Shown here in pieces: positions 44,198-53,044 of a stretch of 64,000 bases of DNA. Source of the stretch: Pricia antarctica (GTDB taxonomy: Bacteria; Bacteroidota; Bacteroidia; Flavobacteriales; Flavobacteriaceae). Location of the stretch: contig NZ_FNAO01000001.1 in NCBI RefSeq assembly GCF_900101815.1, positions 186,001 through 250,000 of the forward strand, read 5' to 3'. Position 1 is the stretch's first letter. Each line of letters starts with the position of its first letter. The notes under the pieces were generated by a model. It was not told the DNA's origin. It did no database searches and saw only the letters and a program-made list of their open reading frames with translations. The position numbers and the translations under genes are program-made.

Positions 44198-45043
44198 ATG
44201 CCGGTCATAACCACCAAGAAAGAACTCGACCAACGTCTCTCTTCATTGCCGAAAAGCAGAAGCCTGGGGCTTGTGCCTACCATGGGCGCCCTCCATGAAG
44301 GGCATGCGGCCCTGGTCAAAAAGGCCATTTCGGAGAACCGCTGTGTCGTGGTCAGTATTTTTGTGAATCCTACCCAGTTCGACAATAAAGAAGATCTTGA
44401 GCACTACCCGGACACGCTCGAAAAGGATATTTTTTTATTGGAGGGTATTTCCGGGGATATCCTAATTTTTGCGCCTACCGCCAACGAAATCTATGACCAT
44501 CGGATACTATCAAAAACCTATGATTTCGAGGGATTGGACAAAGTCATGGAAGGAGCTTTCAGAAACAATCATTTCAATGGGGTAGGCACTATCGTAGAAA
44601 CCCTATTGCTGTTGGTTAAGCCGGACAGGGCCTATTTCGGGGAAAAGGATTTTCAACAATTACAGATAATTAGGAAGCTGGTCGACAAAAATGACATCCC
44701 TGTAGCTATAATAGGATGCCCGATCGTCAGGGAAGCCAGTGGATTGGCCATGAGCTCGCGTAACGAAAGATTGTCGGAAACCCTGCGCCAAGACGCATCC
44801 TTCATCTACGAGACCCTACGGACTGCCAAAGCGAAATTTGGCATGAAAAGTGCTAAATACGTGAGGGATTGGGCGGAAAAACAATTTGAAAACCATCCTG
44901 ATCTGCAGTTGGAATATTTCGAGATAACGGATCTCGATACCCTAACCCCCATCCAAACAAAAAAAACGGATGTAAAATATCGGGCCTTTGTGGCCGTTTT
45001 TTGTGGGGCAGTTCGTTTGATCGACAACATAGCACTGAACTAA
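44198..45043 (+). CDS. panC: pantoate--beta-alanine ligase PanC
   Basis: A 281-residue enzyme that joins pantoate and beta-alanine using ATP in pantothenate synthesis. The nucleotidyltransferase HIGH-like motif is seen in LVPTMGALHEGHAALVKKA, followed by VVSIFVNPTQFDNKEDLEHY, the adenylate-handling YFGEKDFQQLQIIRK, and IVREASGLAMSSRNERL. It precedes panD by 111 bp, an intergenic space full of AGCG-type repeat words. Confidence 0.98.
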   Translation: MPVITTKKELDQRLSSLPKSRSLGLVPTMGALHEGHAALVKKAISENRCVVVSIFVNPTQFDNKEDLEHYPDTLEKDIFLLEGISGDILIFAPTANEIYDHRILSKTYDFEGLDKVMEGAFRNNHFNGVGTIVETLLLLVKPDRAYFGEKDFQQLQIIRKLVDKNDIPVAIIGCPIVREASGLAMSSRNERLSETLRQDASFIYETLRTAKAKFGMKSAKYVRDWAEKQFENHPDLQLEYFEITDLDTLTPIQTKKTDVKYRAFVAVFCGAVRLIDNIALN

Positions 45044-45044
45044 A

Positions 45045-45116
45045 GCGCTGTTCGCTTCACGCAATACGCTTAGCGCAATTTATAGTAAAAAAGCGTAAAG
45101 CGATAGGCGTAAAGCG
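45045..45116. repeat. AGCGTAAAGCG-type intergenic repeat upstream of panD
   Basis: AAGCGCTG, ACGCTTAGCGCAA, AAGCGTAAAGCGATAGG and GCGTAAAGCGCGC within 72 bp, not coding in any convincing frame. Related words flank panD on its other side. Confidence 0.5.
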
Positions 45117-45142
45117 CGCAGCAAAAATTTTCAATTTTTAGT

Positions 45143-45150
45143 TACCTTTG
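45143..45150 (+). promoter_or_regulatory. putative -7 promoter box directly before panD
   Basis: TACCTTTG matches TAnnTTTG and ends 4 nt before the panD ATG, so the transcript would be almost leaderless. Confidence 0.45.
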
Positions 45151-45154
45151 ACCC

Positions 45155-45505
45155 ATGCAAATAGAAGTCGTTAAATCGAAGATACATCGTGTAAAGTGCA
45201 CTGGTGCCGACCTGAACTATATCGGCAGCATCACTATCGACGAAGACCTAATGGATGCCGCGAACATCATCCGTGGCGAGAAGGTACAGGTCGTGAACAA
45301 CAACAATGGCGAAAGGCTCGAGACCTATGCCATTCCCGGTCCTCGGGCCAGCGGTGAGATTACGTTGAACGGGGCGGCCGCCAGAAAAGTGGCGACCGGT
45401 GATATACTCATACTCATTACTTACGCAAGAATGGACATCGAGGAAGCGAAAGTTTTCAATCCATCATTGGTGTTTCCGAACGAAGCGAACAATTTGCTGA
45501 ACTAA
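45155..45505 (+). CDS. panD: aspartate 1-decarboxylase PanD
   Basis: A 116-residue pyruvoyl-dependent enzyme that makes beta-alanine. The self-cleavage site Gly24-Ser25 ([16 protein letters not shown]) is intact, with [20 protein letters not shown] and [20 protein letters not shown] downstream. panC and panD together supply the last step of pantothenate and its beta-alanine. A promoter box ends 4 nt before the ATG. The LPG-synthase-like membrane protein follows after 80 bp of AGCG-type repeat. Confidence 0.98.
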   Translation: MQIEVVKSKIHRVKCTGADLNYIGSITIDEDLMDAANIIRGEKVQVVNNNNGERLETYAIPGPRASGEITLNGAAARKVATGDILILITYARMDIEEAKVFNPSLVFPNEANNLLN

Positions 45506-45565
45506 CGCCGACACTATTCGCGAATTGCTATACGCTTTATTGTTAGCGTAACGCGTTTGGCGCAT
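45506..45565. repeat. AGCG-type intergenic repeat downstream of panD
   Basis: CGCCGACACTATTCGCGAAT and TACGCTTTATTGTTAGCGTA followed by ACGCGTTTGGCGCATGGC, resembling the words upstream of panD and between bioA and the ketoacyl synthase. Confidence 0.45.
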
Positions 45566-45585
45566 GGCACATCAAACTACCAACC

Positions 45586-46551
45586 TTGGGCGACAACCTT
45601 AAAAAAACTTTAAAAACCATATTACCGATAGCCTTGGGCGTTTTCTTGGTGTGGTATTGGTACAATTCTACCGCCGAAGAAGAAAGAAAACAGATTTTTT
45701 ACTATATAAAGGACGCCGATCTTTTCTGGGTCGGGCTTTCGATGGTATTGGGCATTCTTGGCCATATTTCCCGCGCCATCCGTTGGAATTACCTTCTGCA
45801 ACCCTTGGGTTACGCACCGAAATTAAGTAACAACGTATTTATCATCCTCATGGCCTACCTGACGAATCTGGGTATTCCGCGAACCGGGGAAATCTTGAGG
45901 GCTACGGCACTGACCACCTACGGGAATGTCCCGTTTGAAAAGGGTATCGGAACTATCATCACCGAACGCGTCATCGATGTAATCATGTTATTTTCGATTA
46001 TTTTGGCTACCCTATTATGGCAGACCGATATAATTTTGGGCTTTCTTGAAAAGGTGGGCATCCCATTTAATAAAATCCTGATCCTGATGGGTACGGGCAT
46101 TCTGATGTTGGCCGCTTTTTTCCTATTTATCAAAAAATCCTCGCATAATTTCGCGTCTAAAATCAAAAAATTCGTCAAAGGCCTTATGGACGGGCTACTA
46201 AGTATCTTCAAAATGAAGAACAAATGGGCTTTTCTATTCCACACCCTATTCATCTGGGCCTGCTATATCGGAATGCTCTGGGTCATCAAGTTCACCGTAC
46301 CGGAGACTATCGACCTGTCGCTGGGCCAACTCATGGTAGCCTTTGTGGCCGGCGCATTGGCCATGATGTTCACCAATGGCGGCATCGGTCTTTATCCTAT
46401 CGCCGTAAGTCAGGCCTTGACCATTTTCGGCATCAGCAAAATATCCGGCGACGCCTTCGGCTGGATCATGTGGATATCGCAGACCTTGATGATCGTCGTT
46501 TTTGGGGCAATATCTTTCCTCGTTCTACCGTTATTGAACAGGAACCGTTAG
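45586..46551 (+). CDS. lysylphosphatidylglycerol synthase-like transmembrane protein
   Basis: A 321-residue membrane protein of the LPG_synthase_TM (UPF0104) family with about eight helices. Hallmarks are FWVGLSMVLGILGHISRAIR, LTNLGIPRTGEILRATALTT, TERVIDVIMLFSII and the glycine-rich MMFTNGGIGLYPIAVSQALT. Related proteins flip or synthesise lipids and glycans; no aminoacyl-transfer domain is attached here. The start is TTG 45586 (MGDNLKKTLK), with no ATG in reach upstream in frame. It follows panD by 80 bp. Confidence 0.8.
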   Translation: MGDNLKKTLKTILPIALGVFLVWYWYNSTAEEERKQIFYYIKDADLFWVGLSMVLGILGHISRAIRWNYLLQPLGYAPKLSNNVFIILMAYLTNLGIPRTGEILRATALTTYGNVPFEKGIGTIITERVIDVIMLFSIILATLLWQTDIILGFLEKVGIPFNKILILMGTGILMLAAFFLFIKKSSHNFASKIKKFVKGLMDGLLSIFKMKNKWAFLFHTLFIWACYIGMLWVIKFTVPETIDLSLGQLMVAFVAGALAMMFTNGGIGLYPIAVSQALTIFGISKISGDAFGWIMWISQTLMIVVFGAISFLVLPLLNRNR

Positions 46552-46554
46552 AAT

Positions 46555-46586
46555 AAATTCCAAGCACCAAATTCCAAATTCCAAAA
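46555..46586. repeat. dispersed TTCCAAAT-type short repeat
   Basis: AAATTCCAAGCACCAAATTC and CAAATTCCAAAAATG immediately after the LPG-synthase-like gene. Confidence 0.5.
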
Positions 46587-46713
46587 ATGTCTTGGTCAAT
46601 TTGTGAAGGGGCTTCCAGCCTATCTGTCAAAAAACCTTAACCAAGGAAGCAAGTATGGAGGTCCTCAATCTTGGAGCTTATCAGTAGCGGAGCCTACACC
46701 CAAATCTTAGACC

Positions 46714-47856
46714 ATGCTACGAAACTTTAGCCTTTTCGCAATTTTGCTATGCGCCGACCTGAGCGCCCAAGTAACCCAAGAAATTTTTGAATCTTTTAAA
46801 TTGCAGGAACGCCGCGACGTTCGCTATTACGTTCCCGAAGATTACGATGCAGCACAAAAATATCCCGTTATCGTCGTACTCGATGGCGATTACCTCTTCG
46901 ACCAAACGGTAGCCAATGCCAAGTTCTATCACAACTTTCACGGTATGCCCGCAAGTATTGTCGTAGGAGTTGACCAAAGTAAAAACGGCCTGCGCTATGA
47001 CGATTGTGCCTTCGAGTCCGATACTGGCCTGCCCGCCGAAAAAGGAAAACTATTCTTCGAGTTCGTGGGTTCTGAGCTCATTCCCTATATCGATACCAAA
47101 TATAGCACAGCGTCTTTCAAGACCATTGTCGGCTATGACATCACGGCGAATTTCCAGAACTATTGGCTATTCAAGGAAAAATCGTTGTTCAACGCCTATA
47201 TCAATATTTCCCCTTCCTTGGCGCCGCAGATGGAAGCCCGCGTACCGGCCCGCTTGATGTCGTTTGACCAACCCATGTTTTACCAGCTTATCGTAGAGAG
47301 TTTAAAGGATGACGATACCGCCCGGATACTTCAAATGAGCAACGCCATAAAGGCCATCTCCAAAGAAAACTTACATTTCGGGTTTACCCAGTATGACGGA
47401 GCCGACGACATTTCCATCGCCACCTATGGCATCGGAAAGGCATTCGATAATATCTTCAGAATGTTCAAACCCATCAGTCCGAAAGAATATAAAGAAAAAA
47501 TCTTGACCTTGGATGGCCCTGTTTTTCAATATCTCGCGGATAAATATCAAGAGATCGAAGACCTTTTCGGCATCGAAAAGCCTGTTGAACTTAACGATAT
47601 CATGGCCATATACGCCGCTTCCCGCAAAAAAGAGGATGTAGAATCGCTAAAGCCACTATCGGATATGTGTAAAAAACAATTCCCCGGGACGATGCTCGGT
47701 TTCTACTTTGAAGGCGAATACTATGAGCAGATCGGAGAGCCCAAAAAAGCGTTCAAAACCTTCGAGAAGGCCTTTAACATGGAAGAAATCGACTTTTTGA
47801 CCAAGGAAATGGCGTTGGAGAAAATTGATGCGTTGAAAGCGGATTTTGGGTATTAA
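46714..47856 (+). CDS. secreted esterase-D-like alpha/beta hydrolase lacking the nucleophile, with TPR-like C-terminus
   Basis: A 380-residue secreted protein (signal FSLFAILLCADLSAQ). The N-terminal half has the esterase-D/Fes fold: VRYYVPEDYDAAQKYPVIVV, then LDGDYLFDQTVANAKFYHNF, but the nucleophile elbow is VGYDITAN, which has no Ser in the GxSxG position. The C-terminal 110 residues are helical and TPR-like (FYFEGEYYEQIGEPKKAFKT). I infer an enzyme-derived binding protein rather than an active esterase. Flavobacterial relatives with G-H-x-x-T-A-N elbows are recalled, so the substitution is probably a family feature. Confidence 0.75.
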   Translation: MLRNFSLFAILLCADLSAQVTQEIFESFKLQERRDVRYYVPEDYDAAQKYPVIVVLDGDYLFDQTVANAKFYHNFHGMPASIVVGVDQSKNGLRYDDCAFESDTGLPAEKGKLFFEFVGSELIPYIDTKYSTASFKTIVGYDITANFQNYWLFKEKSLFNAYINISPSLAPQMEARVPARLMSFDQPMFYQLIVESLKDDDTARILQMSNAIKAISKENLHFGFTQYDGADDISIATYGIGKAFDNIFRMFKPISPKEYKEKILTLDGPVFQYLADKYQEIEDLFGIEKPVELNDIMAIYAASRKKEDVESLKPLSDMCKKQFPGTMLGFYFEGEYYEQIGEPKKAFKTFEKAFNMEEIDFLTKEMALEKIDALKADFGY

Positions 47857-47930
47857 AAACTGAATTCCTTCCGAAAGATCTGTACCATGCACCAAACTGT
47901 AAGCAGACAGGTTCTAAAATTCATGATTCC

Positions 47931-47955
47931 GTCTGCCGGAAGGGCAGGCTTTTTG
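47931..47955 (+). terminator. intrinsic terminator after the esterase-like gene
   Basis: GTCTGCC pairs with GGCAGGC (one G-U) around GGAAG; TTTTT follows. The stem word CTGCCGGnAGGGCAGGC also resembles repeat DNA found elsewhere. Confidence 0.7.
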
Positions 47956-47956
47956 G

Positions 47957-48044
47957 CGTATCCTTCGACACGCTCCGTAACCGTAAGCTCATCGCCAGAT
48001 TATTCGGGCAGATAGATCCGCCTTACGGAACGCTGATCGAAACT
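47957..48044. repeat. intergenic palindromic repeat of the TTCGACnCGCTC type
   Basis: TCCTTCGACACGCTCCGTAA and TTACGGAACGCTGATCGAAA are near-perfect reverse complements, 40 bp apart. The same TTCGAC/CGCTC words occur in the segments inserted in mfd, the ketoacyl synthase and bioF, so this may be a free copy of the element. Confidence 0.6.
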
Positions 48045-48068
48045 TGATAGTTCGTCCTATTTTTGGTT

Positions 48069-49220
48069 CTAATCGACGGTCGCGGTCGCGACTCCGACCA
48101 TACTGTCCGCCGTACCATAAAATAAATACCACTTTCCATCAAAGTAGACTAGACCTTCCACAAATGTTGTCCCGTCTTTATATTGGCCGGATTTCTCAAA
48201 AGGCAGTTCCGGTTTTAAAAAGGGAGTCTCGCTACGATCGATTAATTTCCAAGGTTCCGTAGCCGAAAACAATGCCTGTCCGCTAGTATAAACCCGGTTG
48301 CCCAGATCCTTGACCCCAATATTGGAAGAATTACCGGCATTGTACAACACGACAATACCATCATCCGTCAGCACAGGCGGTGGTCCGGCCTCGACCAACC
48401 AGGAATCGAAGTATCCGGGACGGGGATTTAAGACCGGGGCGAGATTACCCGCATAATCTTCAACAGGCACCCAATTGATCAGCTCCGTTGAAGATGCCAG
48501 CCAAATATGGGGCACCCCATAATACATATAATAGTTGCCATTGATCTTTGCCGCGACCAGTTTTCCATCTTTAAGTTCGGTGACTATGGCCCCCGATTTG
48601 GTTTCCCTTTCGTTGTACTTTCCGTCTTTATAATCTTCGAATACCGGGCCGTGTTTGGTCCATTTTTTTAAATCGGGCGAGGTCGCAAGCGCCAACCGGG
48701 GTATTTTACCGTTCCATTGTGTGTAGGTTAGGATATACGTTCCATCATCGCTCTCGACGATACGTGGATCCTCGGTACCGCCGATCCACTCGTATTTTTT
48801 TTGATCATCATTATCCGGATAGAAAATAGGCGCTTCTTCGGTTTGGTAATTGACGCCGTCTTTGGAAATGGCCAACCCGATGCGGGAGGTATGCCCCCCT
48901 ATCGAATCGACGTTACGGTCTTGCTCCGCCCTGTATAGCACATGAATTTTCTTGCCCTTAACGACGGCCGCGGGGTTAAACGTGGCCTTGGATTGCCATG
49001 CTACATCGGCACCGCTCATTGGGTCTTTAAAAACAATGGCAGGATTGCTCTGAATGATGGGTTTTGCATTTTCGGGACGCTCGAAAGGCCCTAACATCCA
49101 AGCTTTGTCGACAAGCAAGGCCTTGTCCCCCTTTGTATCGGCGACAGTTGGTTTGACTCCACAAGCGGTCAATACAAGCAGAAACAGCAAAATAGCAAGC
49201 CTTTTTTTTAATATGTCCAT
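48069..49220 (-). CDS. GH130-like glycosidase/phosphorylase lipoprotein
   Basis: A 383-residue lipoprotein (signal LLFLLVLTACG, start ATG 49220 rather than the frame-opening at 49268). The five-bladed propeller signature of GH130 is visible: FNPAAVVKGKKIHVLYRAEQ, SRIGLAISKDGVNYQTEE, WIGGTEDPRIVESDDGTYIL, then SDWLV-like FDSWLVEAGPPPVLTDDGIV and YKDGTTFVEGLVYFDGKWYL. GH130 enzymes cleave beta-mannosides by phosphorolysis or hydrolysis; which one cannot be told. The signal indicates a cell-surface or periplasmic site. It converges on the esterase-like gene. Confidence 0.82.
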   Translation of the reverse strand: MDILKKRLAILLFLLVLTACGVKPTVADTKGDKALLVDKAWMLGPFERPENAKPIIQSNPAIVFKDPMSGADVAWQSKATFNPAAVVKGKKIHVLYRAEQDRNVDSIGGHTSRIGLAISKDGVNYQTEEAPIFYPDNDDQKKYEWIGGTEDPRIVESDDGTYILTYTQWNGKIPRLALATSPDLKKWTKHGPVFEDYKDGKYNERETKSGAIVTELKDGKLVAAKINGNYYMYYGVPHIWLASSTELINWVPVEDYAGNLAPVLNPRPGYFDSWLVEAGPPPVLTDDGIVVLYNAGNSSNIGVKDLGNRVYTSGQALFSATEPWKLIDRSETPFLKPELPFEKSGQYKDGTTFVEGLVYFDGKWYLFYGTADSMVGVATATVD

Positions 49221-49470
49221 AATTTTCCTGTTCTTGGCAAGCATCCCCTTAACCCAATCTAACCGCACAAAACTAAACTAAATTTTGCAGATTTATCCTT
49301 TCGAGAGTTTGTGTAAAAAGCACCTCAAAAGAACCGAATCTTGGACCAAATCATGAAGTCAACCCCGAATTCCGAAGGCATTTGCACCCTGAGGCTTGTT
49401 TGGATGAGTTTTTTGCAAGACTAGGCAGCATCACTACTAATTTTTATCTTTACAGCCTGACAAAACGAGA

Positions 49471-50832
49471 ATGCCCAAAACAAAAACAACCTTTTTCTGC
49501 CAGAACTGTGGAACGCAATACGCCAAATGGGTCGGACAATGTTCCGCTTGCAAGGAATGGAACACGGTGGTGGAAGAAGTAGTCCAAAAACCGGAAAAGT
49601 CGAGTTGGAAGACCATTGCCAGTCCGAAAAAACGAATGTCCAGACCGCTTCGGGTACACGAAATAAGTTCGGACAAGGAGATTCGCCTGAACACTTTCGA
49701 TCTGGAATTCAATCGGGTATTGGGCGGTGGTTTGGTGCCTGGCGCATTAGTATTGTTAGGCGGCGAACCGGGCGTGGGGAAAAGCACCTTGATATTACAG
49801 ATCGCTTTAAAACTTCCGTACAGAACCCTCTATGTATCCGGGGAGGAGAGCCAAAAACAAATCAAGATGCGAGCAGATCGCATCCATCCGAACAGTGAAA
49901 CCTGTTATATTCTTACGGAAACGAAAACGCAGAACATTTTTCAACAGGTCGAGGCCACCGAACCTGATATTGTGGTCATCGACTCCATTCAGACCTTGCA
50001 TTCCGATTACCTAGAGTCGGCGGCGGGCAGTATTTCGCAAATCAGGGAATGTACCGCCGAACTGATCAAGTTTGCCAAAGAAACGAATACGCCGGTCATT
50101 CTGATCGGTCATATTACAAAGGACGGCTCTATTGCCGGACCAAAAATTTTAGAGCATATGGTCGACACGGTGCTCCAATTCGAAGGCGACCGGAATTATG
50201 TGTATCGCATTCTGAGATCCCTAAAAAACCGCTTTGGCTCGACCGCGGAACTGGGCATCTACGAAATGCAAGGGGGAGGACTGCGACAGGTGAACAATCC
50301 GTCGGAGATATTGATTTCCAAAAATGATGAGGGACTCAGCGGCACGGCCATCGCCTCGACCGTCGAAGGTATGCGGCCGCTGATGATCGAGATCCAGGCC
50401 TTGGTCAGTACTGCGGTCTATGGTACGCCACAACGTTCGACTACGGGCTATAACGCCAAACGGTTGAACATGCTTTTGGCGGTGCTTGAAAAACGAGCGG
50501 GTTTTAAATTGGGCGCCAAAGATGTTTTCCTGAATATTACCGGAGGCATCTCGGTCGACGACCCCGCCATCGATTTGGCGGTCATCGCGGCCATCCTCTC
50601 AAGCAATGAAGACATCCCTATAGAAAAAAGTGTATGCTTTGCCGCGGAAGTCGGATTGGCAGGAGAAATACGCCCCGTGCAGCGCGTGGACCAGCGTATT
50701 TCGGAAGCGGAAAAGCTAGGGTTCACTACGATATACGTTTCCAAGAACAATAAAATTGGATTGAAAAATCCGAAAATAGCCATAAAACTGGTATCCAGAA
50801 TCGAGGATGTGGTTAGTGGGCTGTTCGGGTAA
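49471..50832 (+). CDS. radA: DNA repair protein RadA
   Basis: A 453-residue RecA-like recombination helper. It begins with a four-Cys zinc finger (Cys10, 13, 24, 27 in CQNCG...CSACKEW). The Walker A motif is GGEPGVGKSTLIL, the KNRFG motif occurs in LKNRFGSTAELGIYEM, and the C-terminal Lon-like domain begins near RLNMLLAVLEKRAGFKLG and ends in LKNPKIAIKLVSRIEDVV. RadA extends branches in recombination. It stands alone, about 250 bp from GH130 and convergent with the small membrane ORF. Confidence 0.97.
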   Translation: MPKTKTTFFCQNCGTQYAKWVGQCSACKEWNTVVEEVVQKPEKSSWKTIASPKKRMSRPLRVHEISSDKEIRLNTFDLEFNRVLGGGLVPGALVLLGGEPGVGKSTLILQIALKLPYRTLYVSGEESQKQIKMRADRIHPNSETCYILTETKTQNIFQQVEATEPDIVVIDSIQTLHSDYLESAAGSISQIRECTAELIKFAKETNTPVILIGHITKDGSIAGPKILEHMVDTVLQFEGDRNYVYRILRSLKNRFGSTAELGIYEMQGGGLRQVNNPSEILISKNDEGLSGTAIASTVEGMRPLMIEIQALVSTAVYGTPQRSTTGYNAKRLNMLLAVLEKRAGFKLGAKDVFLNITGGISVDDPAIDLAVIAAILSSNEDIPIEKSVCFAAEVGLAGEIRPVQRVDQRISEAEKLGFTTIYVSKNNKIGLKNPKIAIKLVSRIEDVVSGLFG

Positions 50833-50851
50833 ACAATGTCTCCTATATTTC

Positions 50852-50950
50852 CTACCGCTTATCCCTCATAATCCTAGCAAAAACCATGATAATAACGATT
50901 ACCGCTATAATCAACACCAACTGACCAAATCCCACGTTTAGAAAATACAT
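50852..50950 (-). CDS. 32-residue single-pass membrane ORF downstream of the aldo/keto reductase
   Basis: ATG at 50948-50950, TAG at 50852. The translation begins MYFLNVGFGQLVLIIAVIVI, with one hydrophobic helix, then a basic tail ending in RDKR. The start is 9 nt after the aldo/keto reductase stop on the same strand, favourable for coupled translation. Evidence is compositional only; no homologue is recognised. It may be a membrane anchor, a small toxin-like protein, or not a gene. Confidence 0.4.
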   Translation of the reverse strand: MYFLNVGFGQLVLIIAVIVIIMVFARIMRDKR

Positions 50951-50959
50951 AGTCTAGAA

Positions 50960-52000
50960 TTATGGCGCCGGATTCGGTATCGCATTGTGAATCGCTTCGA
51001 TACCCTCCAACATCTCATCGCTCAAATTAATGTCGATACTGGCGATATTATGTTTTAGCTGCTCCATCGAAGTAGCACCGATGATATTACCGGTAACGAA
51101 AGGCCTTGTATTTACGAACGCCAAAGCCATGTGCGTTAATGACAGGCCATGGTCTCTCGCAAGTTTATGATATTTTTCAGTGGCTTTTACAGCGGTTTCG
51201 CCGCTATACCGGGAATATTGGGGAAAAAGTACGATTCGCGATGTCGCCGGTCGCATACCGCCCAAAAACTTACCGGTCAAGGTGCCAAAGCCCAAGGGCG
51301 AATAGGCCAAGAGCCCTACTTTTTCGCGGATAGCGATTTCCGAAAGCCCGACCTCGAACAAACGGTTCAACAGATTGTACGGGTTTTGAATGGTTATGGT
51401 ACGCGGCAAACTCGCATGCACCTTGCTTTCCATTAAAAACCGCATGGTACCCCAGGGCGTTTCGTTCGAAATGCCGACCTGCCTGACCTTGCCTTCACGG
51501 ATGAGATCGCGCAGGGTCTGCAAAACCTCGTGAATGTTATCGGTCCAATGGTCGGTAACATCGTGCCGGTATCCTCTTTTTCCAAAGTAATTGGTACTGC
51601 GTTCGGGCCAGTGGAGCTGGTAGAGATCAATATAATCGGTCTGTAGGCGCTCGAGACTTCCATCCACGGCATTTCTGATCGATTCGGGTGTGAACCCTGA
51701 ATTACGGATGAACTTGGTACCTTCACTTTTCCCCACGATTTTTGAGGCGAGAACAATGTTGTCGCGGTTCCCGTTTTTGTTGAACCAAGTGCCGATAATC
51801 TTTTCAGTAACCGATAGTCGGTCTGGATGTGCGGGAATGGGATACATTTCGGCCGTATCAAAAAAGTTGACGCCTTGGTCAACAGCATAGTCCATCTGCT
51901 CGTGGCCTTCTTTTTCGGTATTCTGGTTGCCCCAGGTCATGGTACCGAGACATATCTTACTGACTTGGATATCGGTGTGGGGCAGCGTGTTGTAAATCAT
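50960..52000 (-). CDS. aldo/keto reductase (Tas-like)
   Basis: A 346-residue NADPH-dependent aldo/keto reductase. The barrel is recognised by DQGVNFFDTAEMYP (catalytic Asp and Tyr), a lysine in VLASKIVGKSEGTKF, and HWPERSTNYFGKRGY, matching the Tas type, followed by the phosphate-binding GATSMEQLKHNIASID. The frame is open to 52150, but the residues before MIYNTLPHTDIQVSKICLGT are not family-like, so ATG 52000 is preferred. The substrate is unknown. Confidence 0.9.
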   Translation of the reverse strand: MIYNTLPHTDIQVSKICLGTMTWGNQNTEKEGHEQMDYAVDQGVNFFDTAEMYPIPAHPDRLSVTEKIIGTWFNKNGNRDNIVLASKIVGKSEGTKFIRNSGFTPESIRNAVDGSLERLQTDYIDLYQLHWPERSTNYFGKRGYRHDVTDHWTDNIHEVLQTLRDLIREGKVRQVGISNETPWGTMRFLMESKVHASLPRTITIQNPYNLLNRLFEVGLSEIAIREKVGLLAYSPLGFGTLTGKFLGGMRPATSRIVLFPQYSRYSGETAVKATEKYHKLARDHGLSLTHMALAFVNTRPFVTGNIIGATSMEQLKHNIASIDINLSDEMLEGIEAIHNAIPNPAP

Positions 52001-52192
52001 GGGGTTTGCTAATTCATTGCTATTTGAAGCGCCCAAATTTACAAATTTATATGGGCCGCTCCTCCTACACATGTAAGAAATATCCACAATATCAGGAGTT
52101 CTTACTCTTCCCTCCGACGAGTGACCTTCCGCAACCGACCAGGGAGGCACGACTGAGAGATTGCATATCGAGAGAAAGGTATGGTTAAGGTG

Positions 52193-52954
52193 CTAGGCTA
52201 TTTCCACCAAAATAGGGCAATGATCACTATGTTTGGCATTGGATAAGATTACCGACCGCGTTAACCGGTCTTTCAACGGCTCGGCGATCATACCATAATC
52301 CAGACGCCAGCCTTTGTTATTGTTACGGGCATTGGCACGATAGCTCCACCACGTATAATGGTCCGGTTCCGTATTGAATTGACGGAAACTGTCGATAAAG
52401 CCGCTCTCGATAAAATTACCGATCCATTTGCGCTCGACGGGAAGAAAGCCCGATACGTTTTTCAGCCTTACGGGGTCGTGGATATCGATTGCTTCATGGC
52501 AAATATTATAATCGCCCAATACTAGTAAGTTAGGATGGGTTTTCCGTAAATCATCTACGTAGGTCTGAAAATCGGCCATATAGGTCAGTTTATGCTCCAG
52601 GCGGGCTAAATTGGTGCCAGATGGCAGGTACAGGCTCATTACGGATAGATCGCCAAAATCGGCACGCAGGTTCCGTCCCTCGAAATCCATATAACCGATG
52701 CCCGTTCCCGTTTCTACATGATCCGGTTTTGTTTTAGATAGGATGGCCACCCCGCTATAGCCTTTCTTTTGGGCGCTGAACCAATAATTGTGGGAATAGC
52801 CCGCATCTTCAAAAAGGGTAAGATCTAACTGATCTTCCATGGCCTTGATTTCCTGAAGGCAAACGACATCGGGGTCGACAGCGAGCAACCAATCCAGAAA
52901 ACCTTTTTTAAGCGCTGCCCGGATGCCGTTTACGTTGTAGGATACTATTTTCAT
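52193..52954 (-). CDS. xth: exodeoxyribonuclease III
   Basis: A 254-residue apurinic/apyrimidinic endonuclease-exonuclease of the DNase I-like fold. Motifs: MKIVSYNVNGIRAALKKGF, DVVCLQEIKAMEDQ (metal Glu), LVLGDYNICHEAIDIHD, WWSYRANARNNNKGWRLDYG and SDHCPILVEIA. The frame continues upstream to 52987, but ATG 52954 gives the standard start. It acts in base-excision repair alongside MutY. It is divergent from the second TonB receptor by 90 bp. Confidence 0.95.
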   Translation of the reverse strand: MKIVSYNVNGIRAALKKGFLDWLLAVDPDVVCLQEIKAMEDQLDLTLFEDAGYSHNYWFSAQKKGYSGVAILSKTKPDHVETGTGIGYMDFEGRNLRADFGDLSVMSLYLPSGTNLARLEHKLTYMADFQTYVDDLRKTHPNLLVLGDYNICHEAIDIHDPVRLKNVSGFLPVERKWIGNFIESGFIDSFRQFNTEPDHYTWWSYRANARNNNKGWRLDYGMIAEPLKDRLTRSVILSNAKHSDHCPILVEIA

Positions 52955-53044
52955 ATTTCCTTGGAGTTTAGTTGCGAAAATAAACATTGTGGAGTAAGAA
53001 GCGGTTTAAGTTCATTATTTTTGGATTTCCAAAATTTGAACATA

